A DNA stretch of 64,000 nt from assembly GCF_001557115.1 (NCBI RefSeq), contig NZ_LSKQ01000267.1:109157-173156 (forward strand). Direction: 5' to 3'. The stretch is from Erythrobacter sp. CCH5-A1 (GTDB taxonomy: Bacteria > Pseudomonadota > Alphaproteobacteria > Sphingomonadales > Sphingomonadaceae). A model generated the notes under the pieces. It was not told the origin of the DNA and did no database searches. It saw only the letters and a program-made list of their open reading frames with translations. The position numbers and the translations under genes were made by a program. Of the stretch, positions 25,620-36,327 are shown in pieces (position 1 is the stretch's first letter; each line of letters begins with the position of its first letter).

Positions 25620-26719
25620 GTGGCGAGCATTCCCGCCGAACCGAAAGGCGTGTCCCGTCCCGATGCGCGCGCGCAGCTTTCGGGGCTGATCTTCGCGGTG
25701 GTGCTGATCGATGGCGAGGGAATCATCGCCGAGGTCAATCATGCCGCCGAGGATCTGCTCGGCACCAGCGCGGTGCGGCTGCTCGGCACGCGGCTCACCG
25801 ACCGCATCGGGCCGCTGGACCCGCGGGTCGAGGCGCGGCTGCTCGCCAGCGAGGAGGCGTTGGTCGCGCGCGATCTGGCGATCCGGGTGGCTACGCAGGA
25901 GGTGCGGGTCAACCTCACCGCCTCGCCATTGGGCGGCTTTCCGGGCTGGCGGGTTGTGACGCTCTCGCAGATCGGCCACGATGATGCGGCAAACCCGGCC
26001 AATGGCGAAGCGATGCTCGGCGCGCCCGCGGTGCTGGCGCACGAGATCAAGAACCCGCTCGCGGCGATCCGCGGGGCGGGGCAGCTCGCGGCGCGCAAGC
26101 TGCCGCATGCCGACAAGAAGCTCGCCAAGATGATCACCGACGAGGTCGACCGTATCGCGCGGCTGATCGACCGGATGCAGCAATTGGGCAGCACGCGCAC
26201 CGCCTCGGTCGATCCCTGCAATCCGCATGAGGCAATCCGCGCGGCGGTCGCGACCATGCGGGCGGCGGGAAGTGCGCTGGGCGAGATCGAGATCCGTGAG
26301 GAGTTCGATCCCTCGCTGCCCCCCGTGCTCGCCAACCGCGATGCTTTGGAGCAGGTGCTCATCAACCTCGTTTCCAACGCGCGCGACGCGGCGCTGGCGG
26401 CGGGCAGCAAGCAGGCCCTGATCATCGTCCAGACCCGCTTCGTCAGCGGCCTTGCCTTCAGCGCGATCCGCAACGGGCGCGCGGTGCCGCTGCCGATCGA
26501 GATCACCGTCTCCGACAATGGCCGCGGGATCGACCCGAGCTTGCGCGACCATGTGTTCGAGCCCTTCGTCTCCTCCAAGCCCTCGGGGCAGGGGCTGGGC
26601 CTCTCGCTGGTGCGCAAGCTGGTGCGCGACATGAACGGCAACGTCAGCCATGACCGCGACGCGCGCGCCGGGCTCACCCACTTCCGCCTGCACCTGCCGC
26701 AGGCACCGGACGCGGCCTG

Positions 26720-26720
<1 letters not shown>
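25620..26720 (+). CDS. ntrB: Nitrogen-regulation sensor kinase NtrB
   Basis: Soluble histidine kinase/phosphatase that, with PII, controls NtrC phosphorylation according to nitrogen status. The 366 residues comprise an N-terminal PAS domain (about 20-120), the H-box LAHEIKNPLAAIRGA with phospho-accepting H141, and the HATPase domain (N-box NLVSNARDA, DNGRGID, GQGLGLSL). The GTG start is forced by the preceding dusB stop. Its TGA shares one base with the ntrC ATG (TGATG), so kinase and regulator are translationally coupled. Confidence 0.96.
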
Positions 26721-28159
<1,439 letters not shown>

Positions 28160-28253
28160 TCGGCGCGCGCCGGGCACGAAACGTCGCACAACTGCAACTT
28201 TTCGCGCGTCCCGGCTTGCAAATCGGCCACACCATTGTTGTAAAGCGGCAACG

Positions 28254-30485
28254 ATGGCGGCTTCCCCACTCAGATCAACGCGCCCCGCGCTGCGCCAGCC
28301 TCCCCGCTGGTGGCGACGCGCGATGCTGGCCGCGCGCCGGGCCAATATCTTCGCCTGGCTCGAGGGCGCTGCCATCATCGCGCTGGGGGCGGCAATCGTG
28401 GCCACCTGGTCGACTTACGGGCGCTCGGGCGCCGCGGACGATCTGCTGCCGACCATGCAGTCCTCGGTGCTGCTGATGGCGACGCTGGTGCCGGCGATGG
28501 CGCTGCTGGTGCTGATCGGCCGTCGTCTCGCGCTGCGCCGCGCGGCGGGCTCGACCGCGAGGCTGCATGTGCGGCTTGTGTTCTTCTTCTCGATGGTCGC
28601 CGCGCTGCCGACGCTGCTGGTGGCGGGCTTTGCCGCCTTCCTGTTCCAGACCGGGGTCGACTTCTGGTTCTCCGACGAATCGCGCGGTTTGATGCAAAAC
28701 GCCAATGCGCTCGCCCAGAGTTACTATGATTCCAACCAGCGCAACGTCGAACAGAACTCGATCATCATGGCCACCGACATGCGCAGCATCCTTGCGCGCG
28801 TGCCGATCACCGACCCCGATTTCCCCGATTTCTACGCCTATCAGGCACAGGGGCGCGAAATTTCCGAGAGCGCGGTGCTCCAGCGCATGGCTGACGGATC
28901 CTTCCGCACCGCAGCCGCGCTGAACCTCACCAAGGACAACAGCCCGCTCGAATTCAGCCGTCAGGCGCTTCCGCGACTGGATCGCGGCGAGCTGGCGGTG
29001 GTGGTCGGCAGCCCCGAGCGGATCGAGGCGCTGGTGCCGATCGACGCGCAGACCGGGGTCTATCTCTACAACGCGCGGACCACCGAGGAGACGATGTTCA
29101 AGTCGTGGTCGCAGGCGCAGTCGATCGTCGCCGCCTATGACCGGCTTACGGGGAGCGCGCGCGCGCTCCAGCTGCGCTTCAACATTGCGCTGGTCGCGGT
29201 GAGCCTGCTGTTGGTGGGCCTCGCGATCTGGTTCGCTCTGCGCTTTGCCGACCGGCAGGTCGAGCCCCTGACCGACCTCGTCGGCGCGGCGCGCAAGGTG
29301 GGGCAGGGCAACTTCGCCTTGAGGCTGGAAGGGCGCACCGGGGCGGACGAGATCGGGCTCCTCAACCGCGCCTTCAACCGCATGACCGCGCAGCTCGAAA
29401 AGCAGACCCAGGCGCTCGTCAGTGCCAACCGCCAGATCGACGACCGCCGCGCCTTCACCGAAGCCGTGCTAGAATCCGTCACCGCCGGGGTGGTCTCGGT
29501 CGACGCCGAAGCGCGGGTCACGCTGATGAACTCCTCGGCGCAGGCACTGCTCGCGCATGACGGCCTGCCCGCCGACCTTATCGGCCAATCGCTCGAAACC
29601 CTCGCCCCCGAACTCGCCCGCATTCTCGCCGACGGCAAGGAGCGCGCGATCGTCACCCATGCCAAGGGGACCGATCTGCTCACCCTCGCGGTCAAGGTCG
29701 CGCCGGGCACGGGGGAGGGGCACGTGATCACCTTCGAAGACATCACCCGCCAGCTGCTCGACCAGCGCCAGGCCGCATGGTCCGACGTCGCCCGGCGCAT
29801 CGCCCACGAGATCAAGAACCCGCTCACTCCGATCCAGCTGGCCACCGAGCGCCTCAAGCGCCGCTACCGCAAGCAGGTGACCGACGAGGACCGCGAGCTG
29901 TTCGACGATCTCACCAATACCATCGTCCGGCAGGTCGGCGACCTCAGGACCATGGTCGACGAATTCTCCTCCTTCGCGCGGCTGCCCAAACCGGTGTTCC
30001 GCGACGAAGATGCGCTCGATCTGGTGCGGCAGGCGGTGTTTCTGCAGGAAGTGGCGCATTCGGGCATCGCCTTCAGCGTCGCCTCCTCCGAGCTGATCGA
30101 CCGCGAGATCCGCTGCGACCGGCATCAGTTCGGCCAGGCGATGACCAATGTGCTCAAGAACGCGGTCGAGGCGGTCGAAGCGCGTGCGGCCGAGGCCAAG
30201 GGCGCCTTTGCCGGCGAGATCGCCGTCACCATGCGCGACGCGGGAGAGGCGATCACCGTCACCATCGAGGATAACGGCATCGGCCTTCCCGCCAATCCCG
30301 AAAGACTTACCCAGCCCTATGTCACCACCCGCGAGAAGGGCACCGGCCTCGGGCTCGCCATCGTCAACAAGATCGTCGACGAGCACGGCGGTGACATGAG
30401 CTTCGCCAGCGCGCCCGGCGGTGGCACCCGCGTCAGCCTCAGCTTCGCGCGCAATCCTGCTCCCATCGAGGATGGGTTGGCATGA
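28254..30485 (+). CDS. ntrY: Membrane sensor kinase NtrY
   Basis: A 743-residue transmembrane histidine kinase for nitrogen and redox signalling with NtrX. N-terminal helices near 30-50, 65-85 and 95-125, a periplasmic domain of about 160 residues, another helix near 300 followed by a HAMP domain (RFADRQVEPLTDLVGAARKV), a PAS domain (AVLESVTAGVVSVDAEARV), the H-box IAHEIKNPLTPIQLATERL with H518, and the ATPase domain (NVLKNAVEAVEA, EDNGIGLP, GTGLGLAIV). The ATG at 28254 lacks a good ribosome-binding site, and M24 is a possible alternative. Confidence 0.95.
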   Translation: MAASPLRSTRPALRQPPRWWRRAMLAARRANIFAWLEGAAIIALGAAIVATWSTYGRSGAADDLLPTMQSSVLLMATLVPAMALLVLIGRRLALRRAAGSTARLHVRLVFFFSMVAALPTLLVAGFAAFLFQTGVDFWFSDESRGLMQNANALAQSYYDSNQRNVEQNSIIMATDMRSILARVPITDPDFPDFYAYQAQGREISESAVLQRMADGSFRTAAALNLTKDNSPLEFSRQALPRLDRGELAVVVGSPERIEALVPIDAQTGVYLYNARTTEETMFKSWSQAQSIVAAYDRLTGSARALQLRFNIALVAVSLLLVGLAIWFALRFADRQVEPLTDLVGAARKVGQGNFALRLEGRTGADEIGLLNRAFNRMTAQLEKQTQALVSANRQIDDRRAFTEAVLESVTAGVVSVDAEARVTLMNSSAQALLAHDGLPADLIGQSLETLAPELARILADGKERAIVTHAKGTDLLTLAVKVAPGTGEGHVITFEDITRQLLDQRQAAWSDVARRIAHEIKNPLTPIQLATERLKRRYRKQVTDEDRELFDDLTNTIVRQVGDLRTMVDEFSSFARLPKPVFRDEDALDLVRQAVFLQEVAHSGIAFSVASSELIDREIRCDRHQFGQAMTNVLKNAVEAVEARAAEAKGAFAGEIAVTMRDAGEAITVTIEDNGIGLPANPERLTQPYVTTREKGTGLGLAIVNKIVDEHGGDMSFASAPGGGTRVSLSFARNPAPIEDGLA

Positions 30486-30531
30486 TTGCGTTTTCATTCC
30501 CCCCGAAACCAACCCGTAAAGGAGCCGCCTG

Positions 30532-31914
30532 ATGGCGCTCGAAATCCTGATCGTCGACGATGAACGCGATATCCGCGACCTGGTGGCCGGCGTGCTCGGC
30601 GACGAGGGCTACGCCTGTCGCACCGCCGCCGACAGCACCGAGGCGCTCGCCGCGATCGACGAGCGCCGTCCCTCGCTTGTGCTGCTTGACGTGTGGCTGC
30701 ACGGCAGCGCGATGGACGGGCTCGAACTGCTTGATGCGATCAAGGCGCGCGAGCCGAACCTGCCGGTCATCATCTTCTCGGGCCACGGCAATATCGACAC
30801 CGCGGTCGCCGCGGTCGGGCGCGGGGCGATGGACTTCATCGAGAAGCCCTTCGAAGCCGAGCGCCTACTGCTCCTCGTCGAACGCGCGACCGAGACCGAG
30901 CGCCTGCGCCGCGAGAACAGCCGCCTGCGCGAAGGGAGCTGGGGCAGCGCCGAATTCACTGGAAACTCGCCCGCCATCAATGCCGTGCGCGCGACGGTGA
31001 AGCGGGTTGCTAGCACCGGCAGCCGGGTGCTCATTTCAGGGCCGGCCGGCGCGGGCAAGGAAGTCGCCGCGCGTCTGCTGCACGCCTGGAGCACGCGGGC
31101 AAACGGGGCCTTCGTCCTCGTCAACTCGGCGCGCATCACCCCCGAACGCTTCGAACAGGAGCTGTTCGGCGAGGAGGTCAATGGCAAGCAGGTGCGCCCG
31201 GGCCTGCTCGAGATGGCCGATGGCGGCACGCTCTATCTCGACGAGATCGCCGACATGCCATTGTCCACCCAGGCGCGCATTCTGCGGGTGCTGACTGACC
31301 AGAGCTTCGTGCGCGTCGGCGGCACCCGCCAGATCGGCGTCGACGTGCGGGTCGTGTCCTCGACCACCCGCGACCTCACCGTCGAAATGGCTGAGAAGCG
31401 GTTCCGCGAAGACCTGTTCTACCGACTCAACGTGGTGCCGGTGACGATCCCCTCGCTTGCCCAGCGGCGCGAGGATATCCCTGCGCTCGCGGAGCATTTC
31501 TTCACCCGCTATTCGAACGATCAGGGCCTTTCCCCGCCCGAGATTTCCACCGAGGCGATGGCGGCGCTCCAGGCCTATGACTGGCCCGGCAACGTCCGCC
31601 AGTTGCGCAATGTGGTCGAGCGCACGATCATCATGACCCCGCGCGAGAGGCTCGGCATGGTCGAACCCGACATGCTCCCGCCCGAGATCATTGGCGGCCA
31701 GATCGGCCTTGCCAGCGACAGCCTGACCGCGATCATGGGCGTGCCGCTGCGCGAGGCACGGGTCAGTTTCGAGCGCGAATATCTCTCGATCCAGATCCGC
31801 CGTTTCTCGGGCAATATCTCCAAGACCGCGAGCTTCATCGGCATGGAACGCTCGGCGCTGCACCGCAAACTGAAGCTGCTCGGCATGGCCGACCGGCGCG
31901 AGGAGGACGACTAG
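30532..31914 (+). CDS. ntrX: Response regulator NtrX
   Basis: A 460-residue NtrC-like regulator partnering NtrY: receiver domain with D53, AAA+ domain with Walker A GPAGAGKE (170-177) and Walker B GGTLYLDEI, and a C-terminal Fis-type helix-turn-helix (GNISKTASFIGMERSALHRKL). The GAFTGA loop that contacts sigma-54 is missing; the region reads FGEEVNGKQVRPG. It is therefore unlikely to activate sigma-54 promoters and probably works as a conventional DNA-binding regulator, as proposed for other alphaproteobacterial NtrX proteins. AAAGGAG precedes the ATG. Confidence 0.95.
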   Translation: MALEILIVDDERDIRDLVAGVLGDEGYACRTAADSTEALAAIDERRPSLVLLDVWLHGSAMDGLELLDAIKAREPNLPVIIFSGHGNIDTAVAAVGRGAMDFIEKPFEAERLLLLVERATETERLRRENSRLREGSWGSAEFTGNSPAINAVRATVKRVASTGSRVLISGPAGAGKEVAARLLHAWSTRANGAFVLVNSARITPERFEQELFGEEVNGKQVRPGLLEMADGGTLYLDEIADMPLSTQARILRVLTDQSFVRVGGTRQIGVDVRVVSSTTRDLTVEMAEKRFREDLFYRLNVVPVTIPSLAQRREDIPALAEHFFTRYSNDQGLSPPEISTEAMAALQAYDWPGNVRQLRNVVERTIIMTPRERLGMVEPDMLPPEIIGGQIGLASDSLTAIMGVPLREARVSFEREYLSIQIRRFSGNISKTASFIGMERSALHRKLKLLGMADRREEDD

Positions 31915-32075
31915 CCAAGCGCATCGCATAGCAATTCGTGGCAAAAACAAGCCTTGTCGCGCCGCCGTGCAAGCGCCATTAAGGGTTTATCGCGCCGCTG
32001 TGCCCAGCCCCTTTCGGCGCCGCGAACCCTGCGGACCGACAAATAGGCCGGCCGCCAAGAACAGGAGCCACGACC

Positions 32076-32660
32076 ATGTCCAGCGGGCGAACGCTCTCCC
32101 CCCGTCCGGTTTCCCGCCCCGCGGCCCCCGCCGAAAGCGAAAGCAAGAGCGGCGGCGCCCCGGTCCGCCTCGGCGGCAACCTGCAGGACGCCTTCCTCAA
32201 CCTGCTGCGCAAGCACAAGATCCCCGTCACCATGTTCCTGGTGAAGGGCGTGAAGCTGCAGGGCATCGTCACCTGGTTTGACAATTTCTCGATCCTGCTG
32301 CGCCGCGATGGCCAGTCGCAGCTGGTCTACAAGCATGCGATCAGCACGATCATGCCCGGCACCTCGCTCGATCCGGCGCAGTTCGGCAGCCAGGCCGGCG
32401 GCAAGAAGCAGAAGATGCTCCAGGACATCTTCCTCAGCCGCGTCGCCGAGGCCGAGGTGCAGGTTACCATGTTCCTCGTCAACGGCGTGATGCTGCAAGG
32501 CCGGATCGCCGCCTATGACCTGTTCTGCATGCTGCTCGAGCGCGACGGCGCAGTGCAGCTGGCCTACAAGCACGCCGTCTCGACCATCCAGCCCGCATCG
32601 CCCGTCGACCTCAGTGTCGATGACGACGATGACGGCGAAGACGACGGGATAGACGACTGA
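32076..32660 (+). CDS. hfq: Hfq RNA chaperone with two tandem Sm domains
   Basis: RNA chaperone for small-RNA regulation, here 194 residues instead of the usual 75-100. Two complete Sm folds occur in one chain: 36-94 ([14 protein letters not shown]...YKHAIST) and 114-173 ([14 protein letters not shown]...YKHAVST), joined by a Gly/Lys linker. Both keep the proximal-face KH pair (K86/H87, K165/H166) and the LQD motif. Domain 1 keeps basic rim residues (R45, K46, K48) and the GVKLQG lysine; domain 2 replaces them with A124, E125, E127 and M139. A basic Pro-rich N-tail and a C-tail of Asp/Glu complete it. A ring of three chains would be a pseudo-hexamer. Confidence 0.95.
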   Translation: MSSGRTLSPRPVSRPAAPAESESKSGGAPVRLGGNLQDAFLNLLRKHKIPVTMFLVKGVKLQGIVTWFDNFSILLRRDGQSQLVYKHAISTIMPGTSLDPAQFGSQAGGKKQKMLQDIFLSRVAEAEVQVTMFLVNGVMLQGRIAAYDLFCMLLERDGAVQLAYKHAVSTIQPASPVDLSVDDDDDGEDDGIDD

Positions 32661-32686
32661 GCTTCGACAGCGAGTTTCAGGACGAG

Positions 32687-33976
32687 GTGACCCGCGGTGC
32701 GCGGGCCCTTGTCCTGTGTCCTGACATCCGCGCGATCCGCTACGATCTCGACCCGGCCGAGCGCCTGGCCGAGGCTGAGGGGCTGGCGCTCGCGATCGGC
32801 GTGGTGATCGCCCATTCCGCCGTGCTGCCGGTGCGCCAGATGCAGCCCAACACGCTGTTCGGCTCGGGGCAGGTCGAGAATATCGGCATCTGGTGCGCGC
32901 AGCACGAGGCCGAGCTGGTGATCGTCGACGGCGCGCTGACTCCGATCCAGCAGCGCAACCTCGAGGACCGGTTGAAGCGCAAGGTGATCGACCGGACGGG
33001 TCTGATCCTCGAGATCTTCGGCGAGCGCGCGGCAACGGCGGAAGGGCGCTTGCAGGTCGAGCTGGCGCATCTCGATTACCAGCAGAGCCGGTTGGTGAGG
33101 AGCTGGACCCACCTTGAGCGCCAGCGCGGCGGCTTCGGCTTCCTCGGCGGGCCGGGCGAAACCCAGATCGAGGCCGACCGCCGGATGATCCGCCAACGCA
33201 TGGGCCGGCTTCGGCGCGACCTCGAACAGGTCAAGAAGACCCGCGCCTTGCACCGCGACCGGCGGGGGAGGGCGCCGTGGCCGGTGGTGGCGCTCGTGGG
33301 CTACACCAACGCGGGCAAGTCGACCCTGTTCAACCGCCTGACCGGTGCCGAGGTGATGGCCGAAGATTTGCTCTTCGCGACGCTCGATCCGACGATGCGT
33401 GCCATTGGCCTGCCGGGGGTCGAAAAGGCGATCCTCTCGGACACCGTGGGCTTCATCTCCGACCTTCCGACGCAGCTCGTCGCCGCCTTCCGTGCGACGC
33501 TGGAGGAGGTCACCGCGGCCGATGTCATCTGCCACGTGCGCGACATGGCCAATCCCTCGCACGCAGCCCAGAAGAAGCAGGTGCTGGACGTGCTCGCCGA
33601 TCTCGGCGTGGTCGATGCAGAGACCGGGTCGAGCTCCATTCCGATCCTCGAAGTGTGGAACAAGTGTGACCTGTTGGATGCTGATTCGCTTGGAGAACTG
33701 CGCGAAGCGGCGGAAGGGCAGGGGGCGGTAATCCTCTCGGCGGCGACGGGGAAGGGGGTGGACCTGCTCGAGGCCGAACTCGCCCGGCTGCTGACCGGCG
33801 GGGCGCGAGAGGTGAGTTTCCTTCTGCCGGTGAGCGATGGCCGCCGCATCGCCTGGCTCCACGCGCATGGTGACGTGATCGCCGAGGATGACGGGGGCGA
33901 GAGCGAAGAGGGGCCGATGCGGCGCTTGACAGTGCGCTTGAATCCGAAGGAACTGGGCCAGTTTTCAAGCCTTTGA
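32687..33976 (+). CDS. hflX: GTPase HflX
   Basis: Ribosome-associated GTPase that splits stalled 70S ribosomes under heat stress. The 429 residues contain the HflX N-domain (NTLFGSGQVENIG, NLEDRLKRKVIDRTGLILEIF), the glycine-rich PGETQIEADRR helix region and a GTPase domain with G1 GYTNAGKST (205-213), switch LFATLDPT, G3 DTVGF and G4 NKCD. The GTG start follows AGGACGAG; upstream in-frame codons are non-start. It follows hfq by 26 bases, the conserved hfq-hflX pairing, and overlaps the convergent mazG 3' end by 12 bases. Confidence 0.95.
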   Translation: MTRGARALVLCPDIRAIRYDLDPAERLAEAEGLALAIGVVIAHSAVLPVRQMQPNTLFGSGQVENIGIWCAQHEAELVIVDGALTPIQQRNLEDRLKRKVIDRTGLILEIFGERAATAEGRLQVELAHLDYQQSRLVRSWTHLERQRGGFGFLGGPGETQIEADRRMIRQRMGRLRRDLEQVKKTRALHRDRRGRAPWPVVALVGYTNAGKSTLFNRLTGAEVMAEDLLFATLDPTMRAIGLPGVEKAILSDTVGFISDLPTQLVAAFRATLEEVTAADVICHVRDMANPSHAAQKKQVLDVLADLGVVDAETGSSSIPILEVWNKCDLLDADSLGELREAAEGQGAVILSAATGKGVDLLEAELARLLTGGAREVSFLLPVSDGRRIAWLHAHGDVIAEDDGGESEEGPMRRLTVRLNPKELGQFSSL

Positions 33977-34756
33977 GGCGGCTTTCTCGGCCTTTTTGAC
34001 AGCCTGCCACCAGGCTTCCTGGTCGTCGAGGGAGAGCGCGGCGAAGTCCTGTCCCGCTTCTGCCGCCAGCCGCTCCATTGCGCGGAAACGGCGTTCGAAC
34101 TTGGCGTTGGCGGCGCGCAAGGCTTCCTCGGCATCGACTCCGTAACGGCGCACGATATTGACCGCGACGAACAGCACGTCGCCGGCCTCCATCAGCCGAT
34201 CAGGCTCATCGGCTTCTTCGAGTTCCTGCAATTCTTCCAGCAGCTTGTCGCGCGGACCTTTCACGTCGTGCCACTCGAATCCGACCCGAGCAGCCCGCTT
34301 TTGCAGCTTCTCGGAGCGCAGCAGCGCCGGGAGAGCGCGGGCGACGCCGTCCATCGCGCTTGTCGCCCCGGCCGTGGCGCGTTCGCCGGCCTTGAGATCC
34401 TCCCAGCGGGCATTGTCCATAGTCCCGGTTTCGTCGCCGAAGATGTGCGGGTGCCGGGCTTCCATCTTGTCGGAGATGGCGGCGGCGACATCGTCGAAGC
34501 TGAACAGGCCGGCTTCCTCGGCCATGCGGGCGTGGAACACGACCTGGAGCAGCAGGTCGCCCAGTTCCGACTTGAGCTCGGCCATGTCGCCGCGCTCGAT
34601 CGCGTCGGCGACTTCGTAGGCTTCCTCGATCGTATAGGGCGCGATGGTGGCGAAGTTCTGCGCAAGATCCCATCCGCAGCCGCGCTCGGGATCGCGCAGG
34701 CGGGCCATGATGGCGAGCAAGCGATCGATAGGGGGCTGATGGGGGGTGTCGCTCAT
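33965..34756 (-). CDS. mazG: Nucleoside triphosphate pyrophosphohydrolase MazG
   Basis: Cleaves (d)NTPs to monophosphates and pyrophosphate, limiting damaged nucleotides and ppGpp. The 263-residue protein has two MazG modules; the N-terminal one carries the metal site E44/E45 and E64-x-x-D67 (SELGDLLLQ) and the second has LMEAGDVLFVAVN. The ATG is preceded by AGGAT, which is part of the target duplication of the adjacent insertion sequence. The element begins only nine bases upstream of the start codon, separating the gene from the operon it once followed. The coding region itself is intact. Confidence 0.95.
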   Translation of the reverse strand: MSDTPHQPPIDRLLAIMARLRDPERGCGWDLAQNFATIAPYTIEEAYEVADAIERGDMAELKSELGDLLLQVVFHARMAEEAGLFSFDDVAAAISDKMEARHPHIFGDETGTMDNARWEDLKAGERATAGATSAMDGVARALPALLRSEKLQKRAARVGFEWHDVKGPRDKLLEELQELEEADEPDRLMEAGDVLFVAVNIVRRYGVDAEEALRAANAKFERRFRAMERLAAEAGQDFAALSLDDQEAWWQAVKKAEKAASKA

Positions 34757-34760
34757 CCCG

Positions 34761-34765
34761 ATCCT
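34761..34765. repeat. Left copy of the 5-bp target duplication (ATCCT)
   Basis: ATCCT abuts the left end of the insertion sequence and is repeated exactly at 36441-36445. On the minus strand it reads AGGAT, the core of the mazG ribosome-binding site. Confidence 0.85.
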
Positions 34766-34786
34766 TGTCTCTGCAATTTAGACAAG

Positions 34787-34815
34787 ACACTATTTCCGCT
34801 AGATAGAGATGTCAC
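34787..34815 (-). promoter_or_regulatory. Candidate outward promoter at the insertion-sequence end
   Basis: Reading the minus strand, GTGACA (34815-34810) and TAGTGT (34792-34787) are separated by 17 bases and point at mazG. The -35 matches the consensus at five of six positions, the -10 at three. Transcription would begin near 34780, giving a short leader to the mazG ATG. Confidence 0.35.
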
Positions 34816-34894
34816 TGCCTGATGCAGCGGGGGCTGCGCGGAACCCCTCCATTTCGTGCAGCGTAGCCCCCGCTGGTGCGCTGCCCTGGCGATC

Positions 34895-34927
34895 AAAAAA
34901 CCCCGGACCCGCTGCGAAGGCAGCGGG
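34895..34927 (-). terminator. Terminator of the transposase gene
   Basis: On the minus strand the 8-bp stem CCCGCTGC/GCAGCGGG with a four-base loop is followed after seven bases by six T residues, right after the transposase stop. It should stop read-through from the element and upstream operon into mazG. Confidence 0.8.
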
Positions 34928-34932
34928 CCCCC

Positions 34933-36327
34933 TCACATGCTCTCCAACTGGCGGCGCACCGCGTCGATCGGTGTGAGCCGGGGAAGGGGAGGCCGACCGC
35001 GCTTGCGCTTGATCGGTTCTCCTGCGGGCGGTTGCGGATCAGAGAACATGTGCGCGCCTTGCGATCGGCGGCTCGGCTCATTGAGGTTGCGTCTCCTCGG
35101 CGGCAACTGCTCCTGGATCAGCTTCGCCATCGCCAAGGCCGCATCGAGGTGCTTGTTCTCGACGATCGCCGCCTGGTTTACCTGCCGGATCTTGTCGAAC
35201 ACCCGATAGGGCAGAACGTCAACGCCGTACCGGATCTCCAGCCCGCCGTCAGGATACTCGCATACATCAACCCGCTTGCCCACCAGAGGCCGACTGACCT
35301 CGGTCGGATCGAGGATGATAAGCATCTTGTTGTAATGCAGCGTCAGGGCACGGGTCACAGTACGCTGCTCACGCCAGACCATCGCCGCCTTGAGATCCTC
35401 ATGCAGGGCGAGGGGGCGATGCACATCGCGCGAGTCAAACGGAGCCTTGGCAAAGCGCTGATTATAGCGCGCCATATAGCCCGGCAGGAACGCATTGGCC
35501 TCGGCAATGGTGGAGATACCCTCGAGCCTCATCGCCTTGACCAGGCGATCCTGCAACGTGCCGTTGGCGCGTTCAACCCGTCCCTTGGCCTGCGGCGAGT
35601 GGGCGCAGATGATGTCGATGTTGAGCTTCTCCAGCGCCCGCCCAAAATGGGTCATGCCATCGCCATTGGCCGAAGCCGTGTTGTTGCGGAACACGCCGTG
35701 CTTGTCGGAATAAAGCGCCACCGGCTTGCCATGCGCCTCGATATAGGCGGCCATCGCATCCATGTACGCAAAGGTGCTCTCGCTCTCGACCATCCTCAGG
35801 TGCATCAGCTCGCTGGTCGCATCATCGATAAACACCAAGAGCGTGCTCTGCGGCCCGCGATCCTCGAACCACCAGTGCTTTGAACCATCAACCTGGATCA
35901 GCTCGCCGCGGCAGTCCCGCCGATAACGCGGCTGATAGGGTCGCGGCCGGCGCGCATCACGATCCTTCCAAAGGCCAGCCTGAATCATCAGCTGGCGAAG
36001 CGTCTCGCAGGAGACCGTTATCTCATGGCGTTCAATGAGATACTCGCGCGCCAAGGTGGGACCAAAGTCGTGGTAGTGCTCGCGTACGATCGCGATGATC
36101 TGTTCTCGAAAGGCGTCGCTATGGCGCCGGTTGCTTGGCCTGCCGCGCTTGCGAGACATCAAACCCGCAGCGCCATCGCTCCGCAGCCGGTCAAGCAGTC
36201 GGAAGACCTGACGACGCTTCAGCCCGAGCAACGCAGCCGCATCCTCAACCCGAAGTTCGCCGCGCTCGACCCGCATCAACGTATCAAAGCGTGAAAGCTC
36301 GCCATCGCTCATTGCCAGCACCGTCAT
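34933..36327 (-). CDS. ISNCY-family DDE transposase
   Basis: A 464-residue transposase. The N-terminal helix-turn-helix (VEDAAALLGLKRRQVFRLLDRL, about 27-48) and basic RKRGRPSNRR stretch bind the ends. The rve integrase core has the full catalytic triad D147 (IQVDGSK), D208 (YSDKHG) and E252 (GRVERANG). A C-terminal domain ends with a second basic RKRGRPPLPR tail. No frameshift or stop interrupts it, so the enzyme is probably active. The first ATG (MTVLAMSDGELSRFD) is the usual family start. It is transcribed in the same direction as the operon it splits. Confidence 0.93.
   Translation of the reverse strand: MTVLAMSDGELSRFDTLMRVERGELRVEDAAALLGLKRRQVFRLLDRLRSDGAAGLMSRKRGRPSNRRHSDAFREQIIAIVREHYHDFGPTLAREYLIERHEITVSCETLRQLMIQAGLWKDRDARRPRPYQPRYRRDCRGELIQVDGSKHWWFEDRGPQSTLLVFIDDATSELMHLRMVESESTFAYMDAMAAYIEAHGKPVALYSDKHGVFRNNTASANGDGMTHFGRALEKLNIDIICAHSPQAKGRVERANGTLQDRLVKAMRLEGISTIAEANAFLPGYMARYNQRFAKAPFDSRDVHRPLALHEDLKAAMVWREQRTVTRALTLHYNKMLIILDPTEVSRPLVGKRVDVCEYPDGGLEIRYGVDVLPYRVFDKIRQVNQAAIVENKHLDAALAMAKLIQEQLPPRRRNLNEPSRRSQGAHMFSDPQPPAGEPIKRKRGRPPLPRLTPIDAVRRQLESM

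Noticed and set aside
28172..28187. A sigma-54 promoter between ntrC and ntrY (GGGCACG...GTCGC)
   Set aside because: The GG and GC doublets are 11 bases apart instead of 10, and the -12 element is poor.
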